Shown here one piece after another: positions 33,793 to 42,492 of a stretch of 64,000 nucleotides of DNA; position 1 is the first letter of the stretch, and the number at the start of each line of letters is the position of its first letter. The stretch spans positions 4,088,501 through 4,152,500 of the forward strand of contig CP081303.1 in assembly GCA_019720755.1 (NCBI GenBank), given 5' to 3'. A model generated the notes under the pieces. That model was not told where the DNA came from and did not search any database. It was given only the letters and a program-made list of their open reading frames with translations. The position numbers and the translations under genes are program-made. The DNA is from Prolixibacteraceae bacterium (GTDB lineage: Bacteria; Bacteroidota; Bacteroidia; Bacteroidales; Prolixibacteraceae).

Positions 33793-34701
33793 ATGTCAAT
33801 TCACATAAAAGAGGTTAGTAAATTTTTTTCAAACCAAAAAGCATTAGACAATGTGGTTCTTTCGCTAGATGAGGGAGATGTTGTGGGTTTTCTTGGCCCC
33901 AATGGGGCAGGTAAATCTACCTTAATGAAGATTATTTCTGGTTATATGCGTCCTAGTAGTGGAATAGTATCTGTGTTGGGCATGGATATTCAAGAGAGTC
34001 GAGTGAAAGTACAGCAAGAGATTGGATATTTGCCTGAACACAACCCTCTTTATGATGAATTATATATACGAGAGTATTTAAGACATGTAGCTTCTCTTTA
34101 TGGGGTGAAACGTCCTAAAGATCGAGTGGAGGAGATGATTGCTCTTTGTGGTATATCTAAAGAGTCCAATAAGAAGATCGGGATGTTGTCTAAAGGTTAT
34201 AAACAGCGTGTTGGGCTTGCTCAAGCTCTTCTTCACGATCCTAAAGTACTGATACTAGACGAACCAATGAATGGACTTGATCCCAATCAAATAATAGAGA
34301 TTCGAGAGCTTATTAAAAACGTTAGTGTTGGAAAAACTGTACTTTTTTCTTCTCATATAATGAGTGAAGTATCGCAGATGTGTGACCGAGTTGTGATTAT
34401 TAATGAAGGGAAGATTGTTGCCGATGACCGATGTGATATTTTACTTAGAGAGCATCATATGAATCCACGATACAAGGTGAAGTTTAAATTGCCATTGAAT
34501 CAAGAAAATATTGAACAACTTTCAGTATTTGCTAAAGTTCAGCGAATAGACCATTTCTACTTGATTGAAGCGCGAGATCACACCCCTATTGAAGAACATA
34601 TCTTTTGGTTTGCTGTGGAAACAAAGAATCCTATTATGCATATAAATATGTTTAGCTCTGAACTAGAGGATGTCTTTAAGTCTTTGACTACAAGGGGGTA
34701 G
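33793..34701 (+). CDS. gldA: Gliding-associated ABC transporter ATPase GldA
   Basis: A 302-residue ABC ATPase. Walker A GPNGAGKS (residues 35-42), signature LSKGYKQR (132-139, replacing the canonical LSGGQ), Walker B VLILDEP (152-158), switch His in FSSHIMSEV, and a C-terminal extension typical of GldA. In gliding bacteria it works with membrane proteins GldF and GldG; these are not in the window. The ATPase is widespread in non-gliding Bacteroidota too, so motility does not follow from this gene alone. It precedes metK, which has its own promoter. Confidence 0.88.
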   Translation: MSIHIKEVSKFFSNQKALDNVVLSLDEGDVVGFLGPNGAGKSTLMKIISGYMRPSSGIVSVLGMDIQESRVKVQQEIGYLPEHNPLYDELYIREYLRHVASLYGVKRPKDRVEEMIALCGISKESNKKIGMLSKGYKQRVGLAQALLHDPKVLILDEPMNGLDPNQIIEIRELIKNVSVGKTVLFSSHIMSEVSQMCDRVVIINEGKIVADDRCDILLREHHMNPRYKVKFKLPLNQENIEQLSVFAKVQRIDHFYLIEARDHTPIEEHIFWFAVETKNPIMHINMFSSELEDVFKSLTTRG

Positions 34702-34757
34702 TTGTAATCGATCGTCTTTTCTAAATAAGAGGTCGTGCTTGTAATTTAGAAGATCTT

Positions 34758-34791
34758 TTTGCCTTTTATTAAAAATAAAAGTTTACTTTTG
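34758..34791 (+). promoter_or_regulatory. Promoter of metK
   Basis: TTTG, 22 bp, TACTTTTG (perfect -7). Transcription would start near 34798, just before the SAM-binding leader. Confidence 0.6.
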
Positions 34792-34802
34792 CATTTAAAT
34801 AA

Positions 34803-34862
34803 TAGAATTAGTGGACGGATTTGATTGATTGCAACCACAGAAAAAAATGCTAAAGCAATGCT
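34803..34862 (+). promoter_or_regulatory. SAM-II-type riboswitch in the metK leader
   Basis: The order of elements matches SAM-II: stem strand GTGG (34811-34814), GGATTTGATTGATT loop, GCAA, stem strand CCAC (34835-34838), A-rich linker, and GCTAAAGC closing the pseudoknot. Downstream, TGCA and ATCAATCA (34878-34893) complement the aptamer's TGATTGATTGCA, giving a possible switching helix. A small CCGAC/GTCGG hairpin lies 20 bp before the metK ATG. Binding of SAM would lower synthesis of the SAM-making enzyme. Confidence 0.75.
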
Positions 34863-34955
34863 GTTTTCTGCAAACTTATCAATCATATAATCCCATCCAA
34901 ATTTTAATGTTTAATTGTTTTGACCGACACGGAGTCGGCATTAAAATTTATAAAT

Positions 34956-36212
34956 ATGGGTTATTTATTTACCTCAGAATCGGTGTCTGAAGGACATCCA
35001 GATAAAGTCTCTGATCAGATATCAGATGCACTATTAGATGCATTATTGGCTTACGATCCAAACTCTAAAGTGGCTATTGAGACAATGGTTACTACTGGAC
35101 AAGTAGTTGTTGCAGGGGAGGTGAAGACCAATACATACATTGACGTTCAAAAGCGTACTCGTGACGTAATTAATAGAATTGGTTATACTAAGAGTGAGTA
35201 TAAATTTGATGGAGATTCTTGTGGAATATTATCTGCTATTCACGAACAATCTGATGATATTAACCGTGGTGTAGATCGCGAAGATCGTAAAAATCAGGGT
35301 GCTGGTGACCAAGGGATGATGTTTGGTTATGCATCAACAGATACGGATGAGTTTATGCCTCTTTCTTTAGAGATTTCACACAAGTTGTTAATTGAGCTTG
35401 CTGCGATTCGAAGAGAAGGAAAAGAGATGACTTACCTACGTCCTGATTCAAAGTCGCAGGTAACGATTGAATATGATGAAGATACGCATCAACCTGTTCG
35501 TATTCATACGATGGTTCTTTCTACACAACATGATGATTTTGATGAGGATGAAGCAATGTTGAATAAGATTCGTGAAGATGTGAAGAATATTCTATTGCCT
35601 AGAACTATTGCTACGCTTCCTGCACGTGTTCAATCGCTTTTTGATGAGAATCTGATCCTTCACGTAAACCCAACAGGGAAGTTTGTGATTGGTGGACCTC
35701 ATGGAGATACAGGACTTACTGGTCGTAAGATTATTGTGGATACTTATGGTGGAAAAGGGGCTCACGGTGGTGGTGCTTTTTCTGGAAAAGATCCTTCAAA
35801 AGTAGACCGTTCTGCTGCATATGCTTCAAGACATATTGCGAAGAACTTGGTTGCTGCTGGGGTTGCTGAAGAGGTACTTGTTCAGTTGTCTTATGCTATT
35901 GGTGTTGCAGAGCCAATTAACATCTTTGTGAATACTTATGGTCGTTCAAAAGTGGCATTGTCAGATAACGAGATTGCAAATAAAGTTTCTGAGATTTTTG
36001 ATCTTAGACCTTATGCAATCGAGGAGAGACTAAAGTTACGTAATCCTATTTATGAGGAGTCTGCTGCTTATGGTCATATGGGTAGAAAACCTCAAATTGT
36101 AAAAAAACAATTCTCTTCTCCTTATGCTGGAGGTAAAGAGATAGAAGTTGAGCTTTTTACATGGGAGAAGTTAGACTATGTGGATAAAATAAAAGAGGCT
36201 TTCAATATCTAA
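34956..36212 (+). CDS. metK: S-adenosylmethionine synthetase
   Basis: The enzyme has 418 residues from the start [20 protein letters not shown], chosen because it begins at the conserved N-terminus. It makes SAM from ATP and methionine as a cytosolic tetramer. Present are SEGHPDKV (methionine/ATP loop), [12 protein letters not shown], the flexible-loop region [26 protein letters not shown] and [20 protein letters not shown], all intact. The leader carries a SAM-II-like aptamer, so feedback by its product is expected. The neighbour gldA is upstream with 254 bp between. Confidence 0.97.
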   Translation: MGYLFTSESVSEGHPDKVSDQISDALLDALLAYDPNSKVAIETMVTTGQVVVAGEVKTNTYIDVQKRTRDVINRIGYTKSEYKFDGDSCGILSAIHEQSDDINRGVDREDRKNQGAGDQGMMFGYASTDTDEFMPLSLEISHKLLIELAAIRREGKEMTYLRPDSKSQVTIEYDEDTHQPVRIHTMVLSTQHDDFDEDEAMLNKIREDVKNILLPRTIATLPARVQSLFDENLILHVNPTGKFVIGGPHGDTGLTGRKIIVDTYGGKGAHGGGAFSGKDPSKVDRSAAYASRHIAKNLVAAGVAEEVLVQLSYAIGVAEPINIFVNTYGRSKVALSDNEIANKVSEIFDLRPYAIEERLKLRNPIYEESAAYGHMGRKPQIVKKQFSSPYAGGKEIEVELFTWEKLDYVDKIKEAFNI

Positions 36213-36240
36213 TTTTTTTTGAAAGTTCTACTTAAGATAT

Positions 36241-36277
36241 AAAAAGGTCACATCTAAGTTTGGATGTGACCTTTTTT
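36241..36277. terminator. Bidirectional terminator between metK and the reductase gene
   Basis: AAAAAGGTCACATC pairs with GGATGTGACCTTTTTT (9-14 bp, 7-nt loop), with T runs in both directions. Confidence 0.92.
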
Positions 36278-36278
36278 C

Positions 36279-37304
36279 TTACGAGTGCTCTTGTATATAT
36301 TGTTTCGCAATTCGATGAATGGTTTGTTCGATAGGGGTGTATTGAAGACCAATTTTGGTCTCTATCCTATTTCCATTGTAGTAGCTTCTGTTGCATGCAC
36401 TTTTGAGGGTTGCTTTTGTTAATTTTGGAGTTCTTCTACATAGTCGAGAAAGTACCGCTTCGATCCAGTAGGCTAATTTCATTCCAGATGTCGTGATTTT
36501 CCATTTGGGAGCAACGACGTGAAGCTCTTTTGCAATATTATCGAAGATCGCTTTGTATGGAAGATTGTATCCGTTTAAAACAAATTTTTGGCCTTTTACT
36601 TCATTCCAATTTTTATCAGAGGTTAGCTGAACCATTGCCTCTATACAATCTTTTACATCCACAAAACCAGTACCCCCTTCTGTGTAGAAATATATTCTTT
36701 TTGCAATGGTTGAAAAAAATCGTGGACTTCCTTTTTGCCAATTGCCCGAACCGAGGATGACAGATGGATTAATAATTACAATAGGAAGCCCCATTTCGTG
36801 GCCTCTCCATACCTCCATCTCAGATTGGTACTTACTGATAGCGTATGCATTTTTGTCTTTATCACTCTTCCAATAGTTCTCTTCGTCTGTAAACTTTTTA
36901 TCAGATATTTTCTCTAGAGCAGCAACTGAACTGACATGACAAAACTTTTTGACTTTATTCTCTATCGCAATGTCAATTAAATTGGCTGTTCCTTCACGGT
37001 TATTGAGGATCATCTCTTTTTCATCCTTTTTCGAAAATGAAACGATTGCTGCGGTGTGATAAACAATAACCACCCCTTTCATGACTTCTCTTAGTCTGCT
37101 TGGATTATTTATGTCGGCATCTACCCATTCAATCTTTTTAAATAGTGTTTCGGCCTCTTTGGGTTCGAAGAAATTAAAAATATTTTTAACAGAAGTAAGG
37201 TCGCTACTTTTGCGTTTTGTTGCAATTATTCGATCATCTCCTTTGCTTAATGAAAGCAAAAGATGTGCTCCTAACATTCCAGTTCCACCTGTTATTAGTA
37301 TCAT
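36279..37304 (-). CDS. NAD-dependent epimerase/dehydratase, dihydroflavonol-reductase-like
   Basis: A 341-residue short-chain dehydrogenase of the extended type. The nucleotide-binding motif TGGTGMLGAHL opens the protein (residues 5-15), followed by YHTAAIVSF and SSVAALE, and the active site YAISKYQSE (Tyr and Lys four residues apart). The IIINPSVILGSGNW segment and C-terminal helices are as in dihydroflavonol 4-reductase or 3-beta-HSD relatives. The substrate is not known. Single gene, converging on metK. Confidence 0.87.
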   Translation of the reverse strand: MILITGGTGMLGAHLLLSLSKGDDRIIATKRKSSDLTSVKNIFNFFEPKEAETLFKKIEWVDADINNPSRLREVMKGVVIVYHTAAIVSFSKKDEKEMILNNREGTANLIDIAIENKVKKFCHVSSVAALEKISDKKFTDEENYWKSDKDKNAYAISKYQSEMEVWRGHEMGLPIVIINPSVILGSGNWQKGSPRFFSTIAKRIYFYTEGGTGFVDVKDCIEAMVQLTSDKNWNEVKGQKFVLNGYNLPYKAIFDNIAKELHVVAPKWKITTSGMKLAYWIEAVLSRLCRRTPKLTKATLKSACNRSYYNGNRIETKIGLQYTPIEQTIHRIAKQYIQEHS

Positions 37305-37457
37305 ATTTGGGTATATCTGTATTAAATCACATTATGCTTATACAAAATAATAAAAATTAGATAGATAGAAAATAGTTGTATTGTTATGTAAAATTGAATA
37401 TAAGGTGTATATTTATTGTTGATAACAAATATTTCCTCTACTTAAAGAAGAGACATT

Positions 37458-38039
37458 ATGAAGAAAATTGAATCTTTTTTACTCTATGTTTTTGGGCTCA
37501 CTCTAATTCTTCGAATCACATTGATATTTCCATATCGATTTTATAGTTTGACTGTGTGTTTAGCTCTTATTATCTTTTATCTTGTTTGGACCATTGGTTC
37601 TTTGAACGAGGTGGATCTTTTAACCTATTTTCGAGATTTCCGTAAGAGGAAACTTAGATGGGATAGGGTGAGCCAAGGGGTTGGGTGTATATTGATTTTA
37701 CTAGGGTTAAGTTCAATGGAGTATATTTGGCCTTATTATCGTATTCTTCTTTGGCTTGGTGTATTCTTTATAATGCAATCTTTTTTGATTGAATTGATAA
37801 GCTTCTATAAACAAAATGTCCCCGTAGGGAGTACCTTAAAGCGTTCTTTCTTTTGGTTGATTATAGCCTTTATGTTTATATCGACATCAGAGTCCACCAT
37901 CTTTATAAGAATGTATCGAGATCATCCCCGATTGGTTCAATATTATAAAACGTATGTCGAAAACCCAAAGAGTGAGAGGGATAGAAAACTTTTAAAAAAG
38001 GAGTTTAATCGTGTTGAGGATGAGATGTCTAAAAGATAA
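37458..38039 (+). CDS. Four-helix membrane protein, unknown function
   Basis: A 193-residue protein with about five hydrophobic segments: residues 8-26, 28-47, 74-92, 97-115 and 130-147. A basic cytoplasmic loop (RDFRKRKLRWDR) lies between the second and third, and a charged C-terminal tail (ENPKSERDRKLLKKEFNRVEDEM) is probably helical. I do not recognise a family. It sits alone between the reductase and an OsmC gene, 95 bp upstream of the latter, and could be co-transcribed with it. Confidence 0.6.
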   Translation: MKKIESFLLYVFGLTLILRITLIFPYRFYSLTVCLALIIFYLVWTIGSLNEVDLLTYFRDFRKRKLRWDRVSQGVGCILILLGLSSMEYIWPYYRILLWLGVFFIMQSFLIELISFYKQNVPVGSTLKRSFFWLIIAFMFISTSESTIFIRMYRDHPRLVQYYKTYVENPKSERDRKLLKKEFNRVEDEMSKR

Positions 38040-38134
38040 AAAACGTCGTAGTTTTCTGCAATAAACCTCTTGAATTTTTCTACATTTGAGATGAAAACGA
38101 ATGGTTTGTTTTTCACTAAAAAGATGTAAATATT

Positions 38135-38548
38135 ATGACTACAGCTAATTCTATTTACTTAGGAGATCTTCGTATAAAGAGCACTCATCTAGCTTCTGAG
38201 GTGGAGATTCTTTCGGATGCTCCTGTGGATAATTGTGGTAAAGGGGAAGCTTTTTCTCCTACAGATATGGTTGCTACCGCGTTTGCAAATTGTATGTTGA
38301 CTATCATCGGCATTGGAGCAAGAGATCGAGGAATTGATATTGTTGGGACTCGAGCTGAAGTGACAAAAGTGATGATTTCGGATCCTCGTAGAATTTTTGA
38401 AATTAAAGTAGACGTTTACTTTCCAAATAAAGAATATAGTGAAGAGGATAAACTTTTCCTTGCCGACAATACTAGATCGTTTCCTGTTGGAGAGAGTTTG
38501 AATCCATCGATTATTAAAACTATAAACTACTATTGGAGCGAATTGTAA
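38135..38548 (+). CDS. OsmC/Ohr-family protein
   Basis: A 137-residue protein. It has the OsmC fold pattern: GEAFSPTDMVATAFANCMLTIIGI, where the Cys in the central helix (FANCM) is one of the peroxidase cysteines, and AEVTKVMISDPRRIFEIKVDVYFP. In true Ohr/OsmC peroxidases a second Cys lies about 60 residues earlier; the earlier Cys here (VDNCGKGEA) is close by instead. It is therefore likely a YhfA-like subgroup member with uncertain peroxide activity. A gap of 1 bp separates its stop from the next gene, so they are co-expressed. Confidence 0.85.
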   Translation: MTTANSIYLGDLRIKSTHLASEVEILSDAPVDNCGKGEAFSPTDMVATAFANCMLTIIGIGARDRGIDIVGTRAEVTKVMISDPRRIFEIKVDVYFPNKEYSEEDKLFLADNTRSFPVGESLNPSIIKTINYYWSEL

Positions 38549-38549
38549 G

Positions 38550-38987
38550 ATGGGGAAAGTAGATCAAAGATTTGTAGATTTTATTCATGAGCATCATGTG
38601 ATGACTCTTGCTACTTGTGTGAATAATATGCCATGGGTTGCAAACTGTTTTTATACTTATGATGCAGAAGAGAATATTTTTATTGTTACTACCGATACAA
38701 AAACCAAACATGGAACACAGGCAATAGAAAATAGTTGTGTTGCTCTTAGCATTGTATTGGAGACAGAGAAGGTGGGAATGATTCAGGGACTTCAAGTGTC
38801 TGCTAAGATGGAGTGCATCGAGGCATCTATGTTCTCTAAATATCGTTTAAAATATCTAAAGAGATTTCCATATGCAGTACTAAAACAGAGTGATCTTTGG
38901 ATTATTTCTCCAAAACAGATGAAGTTCACAGACAACCGTCTAGGCTTTGGAAAGAAATTGATCTGGGAGACTGAAGTACTCTTATAA
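38550..38987 (+). CDS. Pyridoxamine-5'-phosphate-oxidase-like flavin split-barrel protein
   Basis: A 145-residue protein with the FMN-binding split-barrel pattern seen in the YhbP/UPF0306 group: HHVMTLATCVNNMPWVANCFYTYD, IFIVTTDTKTKHGTQAIENSCVALSIV, and a C-terminal KQMKFTDNRLGFGKKLIW. It probably binds FMN or haem and reduces a small molecule; the exact substrate is unknown. Co-transcribed with the OsmC-like gene directly upstream. Confidence 0.82.
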   Translation: MGKVDQRFVDFIHEHHVMTLATCVNNMPWVANCFYTYDAEENIFIVTTDTKTKHGTQAIENSCVALSIVLETEKVGMIQGLQVSAKMECIEASMFSKYRLKYLKRFPYAVLKQSDLWIISPKQMKFTDNRLGFGKKLIWETEVLL

Positions 38988-39023
38988 GCAGAGGTTTTTG
39001 AAGACTATTAAAGAAGATATAAA

Positions 39024-39054
39024 CAAATAAGGGAGCTTTGCGCTCCCTTATTTG
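39024..39054. terminator. Bidirectional terminator, flavoprotein and ROK kinase genes
   Basis: A perfect 13-bp stem (CAAATAAGGGAGC with GCTCCCTTATTTG) and 5-nt loop between two converging genes. Confidence 0.92.
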
Positions 39055-39077
39055 TATTCTCTTTTGTCAAGAGTATA

Positions 39078-40052
39078 TTATTTGTTGATTTCGTTCCAAA
39101 CCAATGCAGATGCACCAACAATAGCTGCGCTTCCTGATTTCAATTCAGAAGGAAGGATACGTACTTTGTTTGCAAAGATTGGTAACAAGTACTCTTCCAT
39201 CGATTCTTTGGTTGGCTTAAAGATATAATCTCCTGCTGCCGTTGGACCACCAAAAAGGAATATTGCCTCTGGGCTTAGGTGATGAACTGTATCAGCCAAT
39301 GCTCTACCTAACAATTTTCCAGTACGTTGGAATGCTTCGATTGCGATCTTATCTCCTCTTTCTGCAGCTTCAAATACTATTTTAGAATTTAATTCGTCAA
39401 AAGTGTATTTTGTAAGTTCGCTATCTCCACCATTATAGTGTGCTAATAACTCAAATGCAGTTCTCTTGATACCAGGAGCTGAACAGTATGCTTCTAGGTG
39501 ACCAGGAGTTCCACAACCACAACTTCTACCGTTAGGAACCACAATAGTGTGTCCAATCTCTCCAGCAAATCCATCGTGACCGTATACTAAATCGCCATTC
39601 ACAACGATACCACTACCTAGACCTGTACCTAGAGTAATCATCACAAAGTTTTTCATTCCTTTGGCACCACCATAAACCATCTCACCGATAGCAGCAGCGT
39701 TTGCATCATTAGTAAGTGCAATTACAGGAAGATCAAAACGTTTTTTTACTAGCTCTACTAGAGGAACTACTCCTTTGAAAGATAGGTTTGGAGCATATTC
39801 AATAGTACCACTATAGTAGTTACCATTTGGTGCACCGATACCGATACCAAGAATTTCAATATCTGAACTTAGTTGTTTAACAGACTCAATCATCTCTTGT
39901 ACACCAGCTGATAGGTCCGTAATATAACGGTCTACATCCCCATGTTTTGGTGTAGGGATATCATTTTTTACTAAAACTTGTCCCATCTCGTCTACAACAC
40001 CAAAAACGGTGTTAGTACCTCCTATATCGATACCAATTGCAACTTTTTTCAT
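39078..40052 (-). CDS. ROK-family sugar kinase, probable glucokinase
   Basis: A 324-residue protein. The phosphate-binding loop GIDIGGTNTVFGVVD is at the start. The ROK sugar-binding signature LTNDANAAAIGE (Asp as general base), the GTGLGSGIVVNG second phosphate loop, and the zinc motif CGCGTPGHLE follow. It phosphorylates glucose or a related hexose with ATP in the cytoplasm; Bacteroidota usually have no PTS, so such kinases feed glycolysis. A good TATATTTG -7 element (minus strand, 40133-40140) precedes it. Confidence 0.9.
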   Translation of the reverse strand: MKKVAIGIDIGGTNTVFGVVDEMGQVLVKNDIPTPKHGDVDRYITDLSAGVQEMIESVKQLSSDIEILGIGIGAPNGNYYSGTIEYAPNLSFKGVVPLVELVKKRFDLPVIALTNDANAAAIGEMVYGGAKGMKNFVMITLGTGLGSGIVVNGDLVYGHDGFAGEIGHTIVVPNGRSCGCGTPGHLEAYCSAPGIKRTAFELLAHYNGGDSELTKYTFDELNSKIVFEAAERGDKIAIEAFQRTGKLLGRALADTVHHLSPEAIFLFGGPTAAGDYIFKPTKESMEEYLLPIFANKVRILPSELKSGSAAIVGASALVWNEINK

Positions 40053-40238
40053 AATTATAATCTTTTCTGTAAATTCTGATGTGTTATATATCTACAACTA
40101 TTGCTTGGTTCTAAAAAGCTGTAGTTGCTGAACAAATATAAAAATTTAAATGATAAAACTCATTCAGTACAAGGGCTTAAATGAAAGGATCTTTGTAGAT
40201 TGGCTCTCTATTAGTTAAGAATATTTATAACATTATAT

Positions 40239-40880
40239 ATGATACAGTTTTTATTTGATATGGATGGCCTACTTCTTAATACAGAGTGGGCTTGGGAAGA
40301 GGCTATTGCTTTTGAGTTTCGTAAATTAGTGCCAGACTTTGATCTCTCTTTTTTTTCTGAGATTAGTGGCAAAGGAATATTTGATATAACAAGGTGGTTT
40401 GTTGAGAAGAATCAAATAGATATGGATCCTCTTGAACTTGGTGATTTAATTATTAAAAGGGTCATTGTGCTGTTTTGTAATGAACCCCAATCAATGAGTG
40501 GCGCATTACAGTTTGTGAAAGATTCTAGAGAGAAGGGGATTGGAACAAACCTTGTAACCTCTTCTCCTAAAGTGGTTGTGGAGGCTTTTCTGGCTGAGAC
40601 AGGGTTGTCTCAGATGTTTGATACGGTCACTACAGGTGATGAGGTTCATGTGGTAAAACCAGATCCATCTATCTATCTTAAAGCAGTGGAAAAGTTAGAT
40701 AATAACACTTCTGGTGTTGCGGTTTTTGAAGATAGTATTCCTGGAGTCATCGCAGCCAAAGCTGCAGGATTATACACGGTGAAGGTACATGCATCGAATC
40801 ACTTCGATAGAGGACAAGACATCTCCTGGAGTTCTTTTGACCAGCAAAAGGTTTCATCGGTAGTGGATGCTTTAAATTGA
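40239..40880 (+). CDS. HAD phosphatase, beta-phosphoglucomutase/HxpB-like
   Basis: A 213-residue protein. Motif I FDMDGLLLNTE (both Asp kept), a helical cap domain (residues 15-85), motif II VTSSPK, a Lys in KPDPSIYLKA, and motif IV VFEDSIPGVIAAKAAG. This matches subfamily IA phosphatases that act on sugar phosphates (hexitol or 2-deoxyglucose-6-phosphate type). It is divergent from the ROK kinase gene and may share control with it. Confidence 0.87.
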   Translation: MIQFLFDMDGLLLNTEWAWEEAIAFEFRKLVPDFDLSFFSEISGKGIFDITRWFVEKNQIDMDPLELGDLIIKRVIVLFCNEPQSMSGALQFVKDSREKGIGTNLVTSSPKVVVEAFLAETGLSQMFDTVTTGDEVHVVKPDPSIYLKAVEKLDNNTSGVAVFEDSIPGVIAAKAAGLYTVKVHASNHFDRGQDISWSSFDQQKVSSVVDALN

Positions 40881-40910
40881 AGTCTTCAAGTGTATAATTT
40901 CAAAGTGTCT

Positions 40911-42020
40911 TTAAGGAAAGATTGCTTGGTTGTATTCGGAATGTTTACTCCACGAAAGGGTTTGATAGTATGAGAAGTATTGGTTGTCGTTTCGTGTCGG
41001 GATGTAGCAACTGATCCCGTTAGATCTCTCTAGTTCTATTTTAGATAGAAACCAATCAGTATGGTCATGAAAGACAATGAGTCTCTTTAACGAACTTTTG
41101 ACTTTTTCGTAATCCTGAGGGGAATAGTTTTTTTTAAGCATATCATGAAAATCATAACATTTGTATACGTTGTCTAGCTGTAGTACATTCTCTGATGTTA
41201 TTACCTCTTTTCGATGATTACGAATGGATTGAAAAGCTTGTTCAACCTCAGGGATATATGCCGTTTGATAGATAGATATGCTAGCGGATTGTTGAGATGG
41301 TTCTATTTGATTTGTGTAGTGATCAATATATTGTTGACATGCATCTATTAATCTTTGTTGAATAGGTGCTTTTTCGTTTAGGAGTTTGGGAATCATGTCT
41401 CTATAGTAGAAACCTTCTTTAAGGACATTGGTAGGTGCAGCAACGATGTATTCTGCATTGTGTTGGAGTTCTGAAATTACTTCGATACTTCCCATGAGAC
41501 AAGAATCAAAAAGTATGGTTCTAAATTTTATAGGTAATGCTGAAACTAATTTGTCGATGTTTATAGTCGTGCCTCTGTCGTATCCAAAAGATTTAGTTCT
41601 TGTGGGGATATTAGGAAACCAAGCATTGCTATGCGACCATAATATGAGATCATAATTTTGTGAAGGATAGAGACGGATCATCTCCTGAAGTGTTTCGTAA
41701 ATAACCTTTGGGTTTGCAGAGTCATCGTGAGAGTACATTTTTACTATATGATTCTGGATGCTTGACATATTGGGTTGATTCAATTCATATAGTTTCGCAT
41801 TTCCTTGACCTGCATCTATATATACGACAACTTTCTGTCCTTTATTAAGACCTTGCGCTATTTGATAGGAGTCGAGGAATGCTTCATTATAAAGATCGTT
41901 GTCAGCAATCATATAGACGAGGAGTGTCTCTTGGTATTGTTGATGAGATGGTGTCTCCTCTTTTTTACAACTAGAGAGAAAAAAAATAGTTACAATGATG
42001 ATCAATAATACTCTAGGCAT
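40911..42020 (-). CDS. Clostripain-like (C11) cysteine peptidase lipoprotein
   Basis: The protein has 369 residues from the start MPRVLLIIIVTIFF; a reading from 42044 adds eight residues before the signal. The lipobox is LSSC (Cys18). The catalytic His is in LILWSHSNAW and the catalytic Cys in ILFDSCLMGSIEV, the normal dyad of C11 peptidases. It cleaves after Arg or Lys in the envelope or outside the cell; physiological substrates are unknown. Not in an operon; converges on the HAD gene. Confidence 0.9.
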   Translation of the reverse strand: MPRVLLIIIVTIFFLSSCKKEETPSHQQYQETLLVYMIADNDLYNEAFLDSYQIAQGLNKGQKVVVYIDAGQGNAKLYELNQPNMSSIQNHIVKMYSHDDSANPKVIYETLQEMIRLYPSQNYDLILWSHSNAWFPNIPTRTKSFGYDRGTTINIDKLVSALPIKFRTILFDSCLMGSIEVISELQHNAEYIVAAPTNVLKEGFYYRDMIPKLLNEKAPIQQRLIDACQQYIDHYTNQIEPSQQSASISIYQTAYIPEVEQAFQSIRNHRKEVITSENVLQLDNVYKCYDFHDMLKKNYSPQDYEKVKSSLKRLIVFHDHTDWFLSKIELERSNGISCYIPTRNDNQYFSYYQTLSWSKHSEYNQAIFP

Positions 42021-42067
42021 AAAAGTAAGAATATCAAGTGCCATGAAAAGGCACTCCGTTTGGTAAA

Positions 42068-42101
42068 AACAAAGGCTATCTTATAGAAGACAGCCTTTGT
42101 T
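42068..42101 (-). terminator. Terminator after a conserved 97-residue gene
   Basis: AACAAAGGCT pairs with AGCCTTTGTT around a small internal mismatch, with a T-rich outer end on the minus strand, 20 bp past the stop. Confidence 0.8.
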
Positions 42102-42122
42102 ATTTATTTATAAAAAAAATCG

Positions 42123-42416
42123 TTAGTCTGTAGACTTTACAAGTTCATTAAATTGTGTGTATGATTTATTAATTTCATTAATTAAATCAGTAATAATTCC
42201 ACGGTAATGTTTTTTCACCAACTTAGGGTTGTCTTTTCCGTCAGGATGATTTGTCCTCCAAATAAGCTCACAACGACTTTTGTCTAACTCAAGAATAATA
42301 TCCCAAGCAGCATCTTTAGTCTTCTCATCATGGAACTCCATGTATAGGAAACAATCTTGGATTACCATGTCTGTGATATAATCTATATCTTTTTTTAATT
42401 TTCGGATACTTGCCAT
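42123..42416 (-). CDS. Conserved Bacteroidota protein of unknown function
   Basis: The protein has 97 residues from MASIRKLKKDIDYITDMV; the ATG nine codons upstream is less conserved-looking. All-helical, with charged residues and two Cys (QDCFLY, SRCELI), no signal and no membrane segment. The opening 'MASxRxLKKDIxYxT' is a pattern that recurs in a small cytoplasmic family of this phylum, whose role is not known. It lies downstream of the large Ig-like lipoprotein gene, in the same direction, with 76 bp between. Confidence 0.65.
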   Translation of the reverse strand: MASIRKLKKDIDYITDMVIQDCFLYMEFHDEKTKDAAWDIILELDKSRCELIWRTNHPDGKDNPKLVKKHYRGIITDLINEINKSYTQFNELVKSTD

Positions 42417-42492
42417 AGCTAATACATTTTTATTTGTAATCACTTAATTGTCTATAGTCGAAATTTAAGAAACACTTGGGATTAAAACAAAA

